Assembly: GCA_049999765.1 (NCBI GenBank)
Contig: JBNGIQ010009281.1
Span: 72,230 to 107,461 of the forward strand
DNA length: 35,232 nt
Reading direction: 5' to 3'
DNA from: Phaeoceros laevis
Taxonomy: Eukaryota; Anthocerotophyta; Anthocerotopsida; Notothyladales
Position 1 is the stretch's first letter; each line of letters begins with the position of its first letter. The notes under the pieces are model-generated. The model had not been told where the DNA came from. It searched no databases and saw only the letters and a program-made list of their open reading frames with translations. Below, piece after piece: positions 9,887 through 21,900 of the stretch. A program made the position numbers and the translations under genes.

Positions 9887-10840
9887 ATGGACTACGGCTT
9901 GAGTCATGCCATATCCGAGTCTGATTTAATTGAGGGTGATCACATATACGCATGGCGTGAGGCGCTTCTCTATTCTCATCAGGGTGAGCACAACCTCGCC
10001 TTTCTGTCTTTGTTCACGTTGTTGCGATCTTGATTCCTTCACACTAGTGCATTTAATGCCTATGTTCACAGCGTGAAGTGCTCTGGTTATTCTTCCGAGG
10101 GAGCTGCCTGAACCCTGTAGATCTTAGGAGGTCAGGGTGTAATCTGTTGACGTGGAGAAAGCTGCGGTTGTAGGCATTTATGCAGGCAAATGCAGCGAGG
10201 GAGTACACTGGGTAATCCACTTTCTGGGTGGAATCAAGAACGACGAGGGCTACACAGGTTGCCCGCTGAAGAAGGTCTGCAGCTCCAGAGAACACTCTCG
10301 GCCTAAAGGAGTGTCCAAGACATGCCTGAGTTGTTTCTTGAAGGGATCCACCCTCCGCAAGTACAAGTATAATGTGTCAGGTCTCGAATACCGTCTTTTC
10401 AAACGAGGGGGTAAGTGTCTTGTGGAATAGGCCATGCTCTTTGAGAAATACATCGAATGGACGGTTTTGCGTTTTGACAAACTTTGAGCGTGCGTATGCC
10501 AGGAACCTGCACTTACAAGAAAGCCGACGATCCAACCAAGGTGGTAGCGAGGGCAAACCGGCTGCTACAAACTGATGGATTTGGCCGCTATGACCTATTC
10601 GCTCGCAACTGCGAAAGTTTTGCTCTTTATTGCAGAACAGGAGACTTGGAGAATGCAACCAGTAACCAGGTGCGGCAAGGGATAGTGGCTGCTGCTACTG
10701 CAGCGACTGTGCTGGCATTTGGTATCGGGTATGTCATCAAGTCCATCTACTCCTATTCAACCAAGGGTCCCGAAGAAGACGAAGAGGAGGAGCACGATGG
10801 AAACGTGAACAGCACAGGAGTCGTAGCTCTGGCAATGTAG
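9887..10840 (+). CDS. LRAT-domain protein, LEAD-SENSITIVE 1-like
   Basis: Three exons: 9887-9983, 10174-10410 and 10503-10840. Both introns are phase 1 (CAGG|GTGAGC ... TTGTAG; GGGG|GTAAGT ... TGCCAG), giving 223 residues. The fold is an NlpC/P60-like LRAT domain. It begins LIEGDHIYAWREALLYSHQGIYAG, where the His of SHQG aligns with the first catalytic His. VIHF supplies the second His and NCESFALYC the catalytic Cys. A Cys-rich middle (CPLKKVC ... CLSCFLKG) and RGGTCTYKK match plant homologues. The C-terminus has one likely transmembrane helix (IVAAATAATVLAFGIGYVI) and an acidic tail (EEDEEEEHD). Animal LRAT proteins are acyltransferases or thiol hydrolases. The plant family is less well defined, so the substrate is not assigned. 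The start is supported by a good match at residue 16 onward. Confidence 0.88.
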
Positions 10841-11368
10841 AATATCCCTTCAGTACTGCTTACTACAGGGGTAACCAAGCCAGTTAGCATGAGAACAATA
10901 ATTTGGGTGGCCTTCAATTGTATCCTGAGTCTTTGAGAGTCTTTTTGTCACGGTTTGACGTAAATCTCTGATTTGATACTAGTGCTGGAACTTCAAGTTG
11001 CTTAGATTGATATCTGGAATGATTTACACCGTCACAAGTTGAAACAGTGCTTCACTGGTAGCGTTCATCTGCAATGGAAGTAGTGAGTTTGGTAGTAGTG
11101 TGTAGCTGTCAGGATTCTCTTGTCACGGTTTGGATCATCACTGCATGTACATCTTCAATAATGTGACAACTGTCTGTCGTGTTTTTAGCCTCTTGCACGA
11201 TTTGCAGCTACAAATTGGAACCACCACTTCGCCTGCAGCCTTTAGCTATGATGGGAGAAGATTTAACGTTGGTTGTGGACCAGGCTGCAGTTCATAGAAC
11301 CTTGTGGTACGAATTCTCTCATTTTTGTGGAAAAGACTACTAAGTATGGTTATGAATACAGAAGAACT
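10841..11368. other. Convergent intergenic region
   Basis: Lies between the 3' ends of the plus-strand LRAT gene and the minus-strand STN8 gene, so it should hold both 3' UTRs and polyadenylation sites. No coding frame or structured repeat is supported. Confidence 0.5.
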
Positions 11369-13348
11369 TCACCGAGCTACTTTAAGTTTTGTTAGAACTG
11401 TTACAGCTTGGTCTAGGCCTAGAAGAAAGTAAGGATGCCTCAGAGCAGATGCTGCTGAGAGCCTGCGCTGTAGAAAATTGCCTCTCTTACAGACGAGCTT
11501 CGTAGCCAGATCCCAACCCTTACCTCCGTCTAGATCCAAAATCTCTAAGTTTGGTCGAAGCCGGGTGTACTTTCGCCATTTTTTTAGGTCATAATCCACT
11601 GCTTCCAGCTCTTTCTTCATTTTTTGCAGGCTGATAGAACAACGGAGGGTGGGAGAAGCCATTTGCAGCAAAATGATGCCTGCTGAGTAGGTATCAAAGA
11701 GATCCGGATGGTTTATCTGTCATCAAGAAGGTGAATCAAAAGTTGAGACACAGGTGACAACGATTAGTAGCAAGTGCCTCAGAGTACAACAAATAGGTCG
11801 GCGACTCAAGTACCTGCCAAAGGATAGGAGAAAGAAAAGCAGCAACTGGAGCTGGTGGAGGTACAGGAGTTCGTTCTGGTAGTACAAACAGTTCTGGTGG
11901 ACAGTAGTCTGGGTCCAGCATGCCTCGATCTGGGACATAGTTCTTGCCAACCCGCAGGTCAGTAGCTGCTCCAAAGTCGATTAACTTGAGCTTGCCCTTG
12001 TTAGTCACTACCACGTTCGATGGCTTGACATCACGGTGCACGATGCCATTATCATGCATCAGCTTCAGAGAGATTATTATTTGCCGAAAAATCTTCTTGA
12101 TAATGAGGGCATCTCGTTTCAATGGATTCTCCTCGTTCAGCGGCCTACCAAACACTGCTTCCCCCAAGTTCTCTGGAAAGTCGCGTAGCTGCATGAATTC
12201 TCCAAGGTTGGAGTCTCCCTGTAGTTCAAGATGCAATCACTCAGAAGATGAAGGGCGAGTTGTACAAAGGCACATAATCACAGCTATGCATCTTCTCTAC
12301 CAAGAGGGCAAGCACCACGGATCACGTACCTCAAGCTTCCATACAAGCCATTTCCCCCCTTTCGTAAATTGCCCACGAGTGGTGTCTGCGACAAAGCTCC
12401 CGAGGAAAGGTGCACATGCATCTGGTGCTGCTCTGATCATTCGGTAGTTGAACCACTCCTCCATTTCACCACATTCCACTGCTCCCTGGACTCCAACTTT
12501 GACCTGAATACAACCTCCTTCAGGTACATCTTACCAGCAGTTACGAAAAAACATGACAGGCAATCGATGGATGATCAACTGACCTTCTTGAGAACCACTT
12601 TTTGGAAGCGCTTGTACCCCTTCAGCTCTTCAATCCTTTTGCCCCTGCGCCCGAACTCCTCGTCCACTTTTACATCCTTAGGTAGCAAAACCCCTGCATA
12701 CACAATTCCAAAGGATCCTTCCCCAAGTCTTTCGCCAACTGCAAAATCAGAACGCTTGAACTTCTTCCGCCATATTCTCTGGAAGGGTGAAAGCACGTAG
12801 CCATCGAAAGCCCCAGCCAAGACCCCTGGACGTGCTGTTAAATATATCCACCCTCCAGAAGAAATTCCCACAATCCGCAATTTGTCATTGTCGGGCAATG
12901 CAGAGAACGCTTGAAAGCCATCTCCTACCACTGTCTGGATCGCTGATACCGCGCCTATTGCCTCTTGTGCAGAGCCCACTCCTTCAAAAATCTGGCCCAG
13001 GCCATCCACGTGGAAATTAGTCGTGAAATCCAACATAGCGCCCCCCACAATGACACCTGTACTTTGCAGAGATTGCCCAAGGAGTTCAAACAAATCGGAT
13101 GCCACTAGGTGTGGAATCAGGCTTCCGTCGAAATGACTACAGCCGACAGGAGACCTGCCTCGGTGGATTGTGATGGATAGGAAGGGAAGTGGAGTGCCAT
13201 TTAGGAGCCTACATTTCCCCCAAAGAGATGACCTCAGCTCTGCGGAAACTCTGCTAGGAATCTGAGGTAAGCCCCTGACTCTCCTGCCTCCTGAAACTTT
13301 CCAAGACGGAACACTTGTAAACGGCCCTGATGCCAGGATATCTGCCAT
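11369..13348 (-). CDS. STN8: STN8-type chloroplast thylakoid Ser/Thr protein kinase
   Basis: Four exons, all joined in phase 0: 13348-12584, 12503-12330, 12218-11814 and 11716-11369, giving 563 residues. The N-terminus (about 1-60) is Ser/Arg-rich and plastid-transit-like. A hydrophobic segment at about 161-181 (ISSGGWIYLTARPGVLAGAF) is the single thylakoid-membrane helix of this family. Kinase motifs are complete: glycine loop GEGSFG 209-214, VVLKK near 254-255, HRDVKPSN with Asp376, and DFG 394-396, followed by the family's LDPDYCPPEL and APVAAFLSPILWQ. The C-terminus is RRLSAASALRHPYFLLGLDQA. STN8 phosphorylates photosystem II core proteins. The sequence matches STN8 rather than STN7 because it has ARPGVL, AGVLLPKD and EEWFNYR. 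It is longer than the remembered Arabidopsis protein (about 495), mostly at the N-terminus. Confidence 0.92.
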
Positions 13349-13991
13349 TTATGACACCTCTGGAGAAGTTTCCCTGTGCCCAACTTGGTCGCACAGTCAC
13401 TGCCTTGTGTGGCCACAATCTGGAATACACCAATGAATCAGCCAAGAAGGATTCTCCACACCCACACTACTTGCAAATGCGATGTTGCCCAGCCCAGGCA
13501 ACTGCCGTCATTGCAATCGTAAGCTGGCGACTTTCCTGTCCTCGAGCTTACTTAGCACGTACGACCACAATAAATCCAGCTGTTGGTTCCGCAATGCTGA
13601 AATGCCAAGCAAAGGAACACCGGCCATCGGGGAATTGACACTTCAGCTTTAGCTGAGGAGGACTTGGGCCAGCTCCAGCGTCGGTCAGGTCGCATTCTCC
13701 TCTCCACAGAAAACAATCCTATCCGGGTGTCATTTACTCGGTGGGCATGCAAATGGAACCCTATGGCCGGGTAGTTTGCCAGGGCGGGCAGCATAGCGGG
13801 TAACAGGTACAGGCTACAAAGTTACAAGCGCGCGACAGTAAACCATGCCTGATGCTGCCAATGCCGATTTGGTGGCAGGCTGGCAGCAGAGGTTCGCAGC
13901 CAAGCCGGGCAGAGTTGGCTGCAGCTCTGGTGGATGAGCTTTCAGTGGAGAAGGCGATGATAGTTCGATGATCGTGTAGCAGGCTGCAACG
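13349..13991. promoter_or_regulatory. Bidirectional promoter region between STN8 and VPS9A genes
   Basis: 643 bp separate the two divergent start codons, so both promoters and 5' leaders must share this space. Short frames in it have no recognisable domain. No clear TATA box was found on either strand. Confidence 0.45.
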
Positions 13992-16025
13992 ATGGACAGC
14001 ACTGACATCTTTAATGCTGCAACAGCGCCTCTCACCTTCCATGACTTCCTCGATCGCATGCGCCATCCTGCGGCAGCAGATCTTGTCAGATCCATCAAAA
14101 GGTTTGCATCTGACAACATCGCCATCTCAATTCTGCATGTAAGAAGATCCACGCATATGACACCATCTTTGGCCCTGTACAGCTTCATAGTTCAGTTCTT
14201 GGCGAGCCCTCCGGACCCGGAAAAGGATAGCCTGGCCGTGCAAAATTTTCTGACCAAGACTGAAGATGCTTTCAGGGCGCATCCTTTGTGGTCAGGCGCG
14301 ACAGATGAAGAGATCGAAAGTGCTGGTGAGGTGAGTTGCTCATGAAGAATTTCCTCTCCTTCCCGCTACCTGCCTATACCATTAGACACGCGTAAGCAGT
14401 GGGAATTCGGCTGCATGTTATGATCACACGGGTCATGTCTCCTTTTATCAGCAGTGACCTAGATTGCAGTCAGGAGGCCGTGTATTCAAGTGCCTTGTAT
14501 GCTGCACAGGGCCTTGAGAAGTATGTAATGACAAAGCTCTTTCCTCGGGCTTTCTGTCCATCTCCAGAAGAAATTGAAGTCGATGAACAGCTGTCAGACA
14601 AGATCAGTCGATTGCAAGAATTTGTCCGCCCAGAGCACCTGGATATACCTGCAAACTTCCAGAATGAATCCTCTTGGCTAGTAAGAACGTCATTTTGTCT
14701 CGCTGATCTTTTGTTTGGTGGAAGTGAGAGCCTGGTTACTGAAGTCAAATATTATGGTTACAGTTGGCCCAAAAGGAGCTGCAGAAAATCAACAGCTACA
14801 AGGCCCCCCGGGATAAGCTGGTTTGCATCTTAAATTGCTGCCGAGTCATCAACAACATACTGCTGAATGTGACCATGGCCACCAATGACAATCCTCCAGG
14901 GGCTGACGACTTCCTGCCTGTACTGATCTATGTTGTCATCAGGGTAAGTATTTGAAGCTTCCATGACTTATTTCTTTGTTTTGGTGTTTGCCTTTACAGG
15001 GACTGATGAAATATTTCTACTAGTCCTGGATCATGCCTGATTATTTTCCTCTTACTTTTCAGGCTAATCCCCCTCAATTACACGCAAATCTTCTTTACAT
15101 TCAGCGATATCGGCATCAATCACGGTTTGTGTCTGAAGCAGCCTACTTCTATACCAATCTTGCCTCAGCAGAAGAATTTTTGAAAAACCTCGATTCCTCC
15201 TCTCTGTCCATGGATCCAGGAGAATTTGAGAGAAGGATGCAAGCAGGTGGTGATGCTCAACACGTTGCCCAGCAGTCCTCCCCTCCTAAGGCAACAGGGA
15301 TAACTCTCACTGGCGAAGATCTTTCAGAACCTCAAGTTTCTAGCATACCAACAATGTCCCCCAAAGCCGAGTTTGTGGTTTCTGAGGTGGAGCAAGAGCT
15401 CCCTACACGAAAGAATGTCGAGGTTGAAACTGGAAGGCCGTCCTCACCTCTTACCAGAAGTCGAAGTATACCACCATCCGAAATTCTGGAAGAGCATCGG
15501 AACAGAGGACTCTCTGTCTTGGAGCTCGAGGAGAAAGGAGCTGATGCTGTTGTAGAAGCTGACAGGACCGGAGAGTTGCAAGCAAGCTACCGCTATCTCT
15601 ATGCAGATATGTGGGATCTGTCCGTGGAAGACTGTCACAATCTCCTGCAGGACTACAAGGAGCTCGTTTGGAAGTACGTCGATCTTGCTAATTCTGTACA
15701 AGACGCTCGGCATGTTCACTCACTGGCCACTCAGACAGAAGCAGAGGTGGAAACTGAGGCTGATGTCTCTTCCCAACAAGCAAAGGTCTCCGACGGAAGT
15801 GCAGGAGCAGGTGAGCCTGCTCCACACAGCAGTGAGGCTGACCAAGCTGACTCACAAGCACCCGTCACTGCCTCAATCCGTTTAGAAGAAACAGGAAGTG
15901 TCACCACTCAAGAGGAAGCCATGTTTGATGGTCTTGGCATCCATGCTCCTGAAGATGAGAATTCTTCTCATGGCACTCTACTTTCAGACAGTGGTATTAC
16001 TGTCCAACAAGAGAACCAAGGCTAA
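13992..16025 (+). CDS. VPS9A: VPS9A-type Rab5 guanine-nucleotide exchange factor
   Basis: Five exons: 13992-14101, 14183-14330, 14510-14680, 14764-14943 and 15063-16025, giving 523 residues. Splice phases agree, and the joins recreate family sequence such as SIKSFIVQF, SAGEGLEKYVMTK, ESSWLLAQKELQKI and VIRANPPQL. The N-terminal helical region (FHDFLDRMR) is followed by the VPS9 domain with GADDFLPVLIYV (exchange Asp) and EAAYFYTN (conserved Tyr). A long, Ser/Glu-rich, poorly conserved tail from about residue 250 contains a second short conserved block (YRYLYADMWDLSVEDCHNLL). VPS9A activates plant Rab5 GTPases on endosomes. The first intron (14102-14182) is 81 nt, a multiple of three with no in-frame stop, so a single frame runs through it. 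Confidence 0.93.
14102..14182 (+). other. In-frame 81-nt intron of the VPS9A gene
   Basis: AAAAG|GTTTGC ... CTGTACAG|CTTC. Removal restores SIKSFIV, matching the flowering-plant protein. Retention would insert 27 residues without a stop. Confidence 0.8.
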
Positions 16026-18443
16026 GCAGTTAGAAGTTAAATCACTCGACTGACTACTGGATTGTGCCTTAAAGGATGAAGCTGTATGAGTGCCATATTT
16101 CTTGCTATCATGTCAGGGACTCAGGGTTGCTGCCTCCCCCACTTTACCTTAAAGTGGAAACCACCTTCAAGCAAGACCTCCATCTATGTACTTGTCTATC
16201 CAAGCAAGACCATCTTGAAAGGAATCCTTCGAAGGATGCAGTTGCTCCTGTGGGGAATGTCGTTCACTTTGGTCCCGAGGTAACGTACACGATTCTCTTG
16301 TGCTCTGACATCTATCACATTTGTAGCTGCATAATGTGGCCGGCCTTACGTGGACTTCCTCAGTTTCAAAATTTCTATTTTCAGATGGGTCTCGGGAGCT
16401 GGAGCGGGGTCCAAACCTCTGACAGGCTACCGGAAAAGACCCAAATCCTGCTTTTTATCATCATCTTGGGAGAGGATTCACCCCCATCCTGTCCACTCTG
16501 AGTATGCTTCCAATGTGCTAGACTAGTGTGTTAAGCAGAGCCGGCTGCCCACTGTACCATGTGTGTGCCTGCAGTGGTTGGTGCCGGGAAAGCCTTGGGC
16601 GACTGGTGGTCGCTGCAACAGTCATTGGCTCTCCCTCACTAGAGGCGACAAGGCATGCTGAACTCTGCCGACCTTACAACGCATTATGCCTACCCCAAGG
16701 ATGTGCAGCCACACAATCTAGTGGCATCCTACGTCACCCCTCACATCCCAGAAGAAATGGCCTTTTATTATTATTAGCCTTGGCCTTACAAGGGAAGTCA
16801 TTAATAAGGGGGCCAGAATGTGCTCAACCCACTTCACCTCTTTCCGGTGGTTGCCCTCCCAGATACATGCAAGCAGCAAGTTAGGCATGTCCCACGACTT
16901 CCAGTAAAAGGACCTGCTGGGGACCTGCCCATTTATCAAAGGAGCCTGCAGATCTTCTTTTGCAAGCATGCAAAGGAATGCTCCCCAGCAGGCGTAGCTT
17001 GGAACAAGGAAGCTCATTCATCAAAACAAATCAGGACAAGACAAAGAAGGCACGGAGCATGTAAGATCAGACCCAGGTTTTCCGGCCAGCTTGTTGCCAT
17101 TACTTGGCAAGCTGCTCAGTCTCATGACTCTCATCCAATTGCACGCATGCAAGGGCCACTAAAGGAGGAAGACTTTTTGCAGAGAAAGACGGAAAAGCAA
17201 GCGGTAATCGCGACCAGTGACCATCGAGCGCCAATGCCTGTCACGCAGGTTGCATTTCTGTTTTGCTAATCACACCTTTCAGTGTTTGTCTGTTCACAAA
17301 AGTGAGCTGGTAGATTTCCTGCCAAGTTGTGACCTTCTGGAAGTCCCAGAAATCCGATATCTGAGAGTTCCCAATATCCGAGATCCTGTCTCTTACAGTT
17401 AACCTCAGTTAATCCAATTCCGAAATAGCATAGAACAGAGGAATCCTGACAGGATGAGATATTGACGGCAGCTGGTTAGGCACGAACGATTCAAGTTTCA
17501 AATTAGCCGCGGCAGCGGCAGTTCTATTTTAGCACCGAGTGATGGATCATGCGGTACGTGGTCGAGCATATTTGAAAGCAGGCCTCGCCTGCACGTACCT
17601 GTACACTGCAACAGTGCAACTTGTCTGTCCAATGCTTTAAAGTGAAAGCAGCGTAGGAAGGTGGGATTGGGGCACAGCGGGTATTTTGCGGCTTGACTTG
17701 GGCGTACGTACGTACAGGATAGTCTAACCAGGGTGGCAGGGCTACAGGTAACCCAATGCGTTAAGGGTGTGCATACCCCATATCCAGAGTCAACAGCGTA
17801 ACTACGCACTGCGATCTCATCAGCCCGCGTCCTTTCCTTAATCGAAGTGTTTATCTTGGAGAAGAGTGCCTCAGCCTCCCCTGGCTGACAATCTTGGGAC
17901 TTCAGCTCGGTAGCAGCTAGTAGTGGGCCACATCCGGGCTCTAGGTCCGTCGCTCTGGGCGTTCCAGACGAGACATTGCAGGTGATGTTCCTAGCCTTGA
18001 GCACACTTGGAACGTACAGGCTGCCGGCTTTGCTACTCTCCGCCGCACTTGCTTGAGGTGTGAGGCGGCCAAATTGTGCTTGCCGCAGCCTGGAACTTGG
18101 TGCCCGCTTGGCTTGCTTTGCGTCGCTTTACAGGCATATGCTTGACTCCTGTCTTCTGCGTCTCTCTCTTTGATGCGGGTCGGCCGCTGCAACCTGCTGC
18201 CGTCCTTGCCCTGAGTGTGCCTTCTCGACCGGTAGATTTGGGTGCCCGGCATTAGCGATGCCTGGCCTGCTTCGGTTTCCGAGCTACGAGTTGGCGAAGG
18301 CTGTGGCGCTGGCCAAGGAGAAAATGCTGCATAGAGGTTTGGGGCGTTTCGGTTTGTGATGGATCGCATTAGCGCTGCCAGCTTCCCCGCGAGAGTGGAG
18401 AACGTCTTTGTAGGGAGGAGGGATGTGTGAGATATCCTTGGTC
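16026..18443. other. Long intergenic region, no supported gene
   Basis: It starts with the VPS9A 3' flank and ends in a GC-richer part upstream of the PP2C fusion gene, next to an assembly gap. Open frames on both strands are up to about 170 codons but show no domain or consistent composition. A self-complementary GTACGTACGTAC run occurs at about 17703-17716. No RNA gene was recognised. Confidence 0.5.
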
Positions 18444-18843
18444 NNNNNNNNNNNNNNNNNNNNNNNNNNNNNNNNNNNNNNNNNNNNNNNNNNNNNNNNN
18501 NNNNNNNNNNNNNNNNNNNNNNNNNNNNNNNNNNNNNNNNNNNNNNNNNNNNNNNNNNNNNNNNNNNNNNNNNNNNNNNNNNNNNNNNNNNNNNNNNNNN
18601 NNNNNNNNNNNNNNNNNNNNNNNNNNNNNNNNNNNNNNNNNNNNNNNNNNNNNNNNNNNNNNNNNNNNNNNNNNNNNNNNNNNNNNNNNNNNNNNNNNNN
18701 NNNNNNNNNNNNNNNNNNNNNNNNNNNNNNNNNNNNNNNNNNNNNNNNNNNNNNNNNNNNNNNNNNNNNNNNNNNNNNNNNNNNNNNNNNNNNNNNNNNN
18801 NNNNNNNNNNNNNNNNNNNNNNNNNNNNNNNNNNNNNNNNNNN
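18444..18843. other. Assembly gap of 400 N
   Basis: Exactly 400 undetermined bases, a round number that suggests a placeholder or estimated gap. It ends 107 bp before the ATG of the PP2C fusion gene, so that gene's promoter and 5' leader are partly missing. Open frames running through the Ns are artefacts. Confidence 0.99.
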
Positions 18844-18950
18844 ACTGTGTTGAGCAAGGACACGGCAGGGTATCGGGTCTGCTGCGGGGCGGGATCGGGG
18901 GAGTAGGAAATGCACAGGTGTTTCGGCCGGGCAGTCTGCCGACTCGATCC

Positions 18951-21900
18951 ATGGGTTGCGTGTTTGGCAAAGCATCTGACGAGGACCCATCTCGTGGCAA
19001 TTTGAACAAAGGAGGAGTCAGGGCGAAGCAGCAGAAAACGGCCTCTGAAAGGGCGGCGGCTGTGAAGGTTGTCAATGCCTTATTTGGCACCAAGACTACT
19101 GCCGAGGCTCTGGCCTTCGACAAAAGTGGGGAATTGAGCGGGGACTCGGATGTCGAATCCTTCAACCTCAACCAAAATGCCGGGCAGGCGGATGCTTCCG
19201 ACCTGGACCTTGGGCTGCCGCGCCTCTCTCGCCTTTCGGCGCAGTACCTGCCACCAACAGGGTCCAGGGTCGTACAGGTGCCCACAGGAAATTTCGAGCT
19301 GCGCTACTCCTACTTGTCTCAGAGGGGTTACTACCCTGAGGCGTTGGACAAGGCCAATCAAGACAGCTTCTGCGTGCACACGCAGTTCGGCCAAAACCCC
19401 AATGACCATTTTTTCGGAGTGTTCGATGGACATGGGGAGCACGGGACACCATGTTCGCAGTTTGCCAAGAAGAACTTGTGTGAGAATCTGCTCAGGAATA
19501 GGCATTTCCAGGCTGATGCAGTGCAGGCATATCATACGGCTTTCACGCAGACGAACAGCCAGCTGCATCGACACACCATAGATGATTCCATGAGTGGTAC
19601 CACTGGGGTTACTGTACTTGTAAGAGGGAAAATGCTCTATGTTGCCAATGTAGGTGACTCGAGGGCTGTGCTGGCAGAGAAGAGAGGGAAAAAACTGGTT
19701 GCCGTAGACCTGTCAAGTGACCAGACTCCCTTTCGGCCTGATGAATGCACCAGAGTGAAGGCATGTGGCGCCAGGGTTCTGACGTTGGATCAGTTAGAAG
19801 GCTTGAAGAACCCGAATGTGCAGTGCTGGGGAGGTGAAGAAGACGATGATGGAGACCCACCTCGTCTGTGGGTCCAGAATGGAATGTATCCTGGGACAGC
19901 GTTCACCAGGAGCATTGGTGACACAGTTGCAGAGCGAATTGGGGTCATGGCTGTACCAGAAGTGCTGGTTATGGAGCTTACATCTAAGCATCCATTCTTT
20001 GTTGTGGCCAGTGATGGAGTATTTGAATTTCTATCAAGTCAAGCCGTTGTTGACATGGTGGGGCCTAAGAGCTGTTCGTACATGATATTTTACCCCTTTT
20101 TGGGTTTGTGGTGTGCGACCACTCTCTGACTTTTCTTGAGAAACATTGCAAACAGGTTGCAAAGTTCAAAGATCCGCGGGATGCTTGTGCTGCAATAGTA
20201 GCAGAATCCTACAGGCTGTGGCTTCAGTATGAAACTCGCACCGATGACATAACAATTATAATTGTGCATATCGATGGTCTCCAGGATGTAAGTCAACGGT
20301 CGTTGTGCAGATTGTTCCACACGGTTTTGAAGCTTCCCTCTGTGTGATGTTCGTTCTTTGCAGCTTGTTTGCAATGTTGTGTTAGCTGTGTGCGTATGAG
20401 ATTCTCTGCACTTCTTGATCAAATGTCATCGTTTTTCCTTTAATAATACAGCTAATGTTGTAGGTGGAGGTGCCGCAGGGGATGAAAGATGGCAATCTTT
20501 TCTCCCTGACAGAGAAAATACAAAACACTTTGCCTGGCTTTGGAGGGGGAAAGCCATTGGGGACACGCCCCGCAAGACATGATCTGTCAAGAGCACGACT
20601 AAGGGCCATTGAGACATGCCTTGAAGCTGAGGAACCTTGGGTGCCTCCGACTAAGTTCCATACAAAAACCTCAGAGGAAAAGGTTCGTTACGCTACACCA
20701 TGGTGTGCCCCTTGGTTAAATGCTTGTGCAGCTTACTAGGAAGCACCAGAGATGCCAAACTGGGGTGTAATAGTCACAGCACAATGGCTCAGTACCATGG
20801 TTAAGATATGTGCTAACACATCAAGTAATGATGGTAATGGTGACAGGTCAAAATTGACAAGGCATTGCAGTCAAATTTTCTGTTCCACAATCTGACCGAA
20901 GAGCAGCTAGACACACTGTATGGTTGCATGGAGAGGATATCTGTACGAGCAGGAGATGTGATTATACGGCAGGTAGTCAACCTTTGACATTACAGTATTG
21001 TGCTCAGTTACTGGTAGCAACTGATGTTGTACTATACTACTCCACTACTCCACAGTAGTTGGCTGTTGTAGCACCTGATGAGGTGTACTTGTGATCTCTT
21101 AGGGGGCAGAGGGTGACCAGTTTTACATAGCTGAGAGCGGTGAATTTGAAGCTCTGGTGTCTCAGGTTGATATTCCTGCACTGCACGCTGCTTTTACCTC
21201 TTTTTTCTGCTCTAATTACTGGGACGAGACAGATCTTGAGTTAGTGAAGTTAATACCACAGTTTTTCCTCCAGGCAGGGTCCGCTGGAGAACAAGATATG
21301 GGTACTGTTGTGTCCAAGTACAGAGGCGAAGATAGTGCATGCTTTGGCGAGCTTGCTTTGATGTAATTCTACCTTACCTGTTCTGCGTGCAATTGTTGGG
21401 ATTTTGCTGGCGAATTTTGCATTAAGATCTTTGTGTCTGCAACACATCTAGCTAATGTTCTGTATACTTCACGTGAACCTGCAGGTACAATAAGCCACGT
21501 CAGGCCTCTGTCCGTGCTGTCACAGATGGTAGCTTATGGGCACTGTCACGGGAGGCTTTCCGTAGTGTGCTGCTTGCAAAGTTCACTCACCAGTCTGCTT
21601 TGAAACTTATGCGAACAGTAGATGTACTTGCAAGATTCAGCCTTCAGCAATTGCATCGACTTGCTGACTCCATGGTTGAATTTAAGTTCCAGGATGGAGA
21701 TGTCATCATTGAGAAGGTGGTGCTCTAGCTTCCATGCCTTCCCGATTGCTCATTAACTGCTGACACAAATGACCTGACGCAAGGTGCTCGGTTTGCAGGA
21801 TGAAGAGGTCTCGACATTCTACATTGTCAACCAAGGTAATGTTCAGGTTACAGATCATGGAGAACCAAAAAAGGTCTCCAAAAAAAGACGAGAACCTACT

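Noticed and set aside
18423-18950. N-terminal extension of the PP2C fusion frame through the N gap
   Set aside because: The frame is open only because N codons are not read as stops; MGC at 18951 is the expected acylated start.
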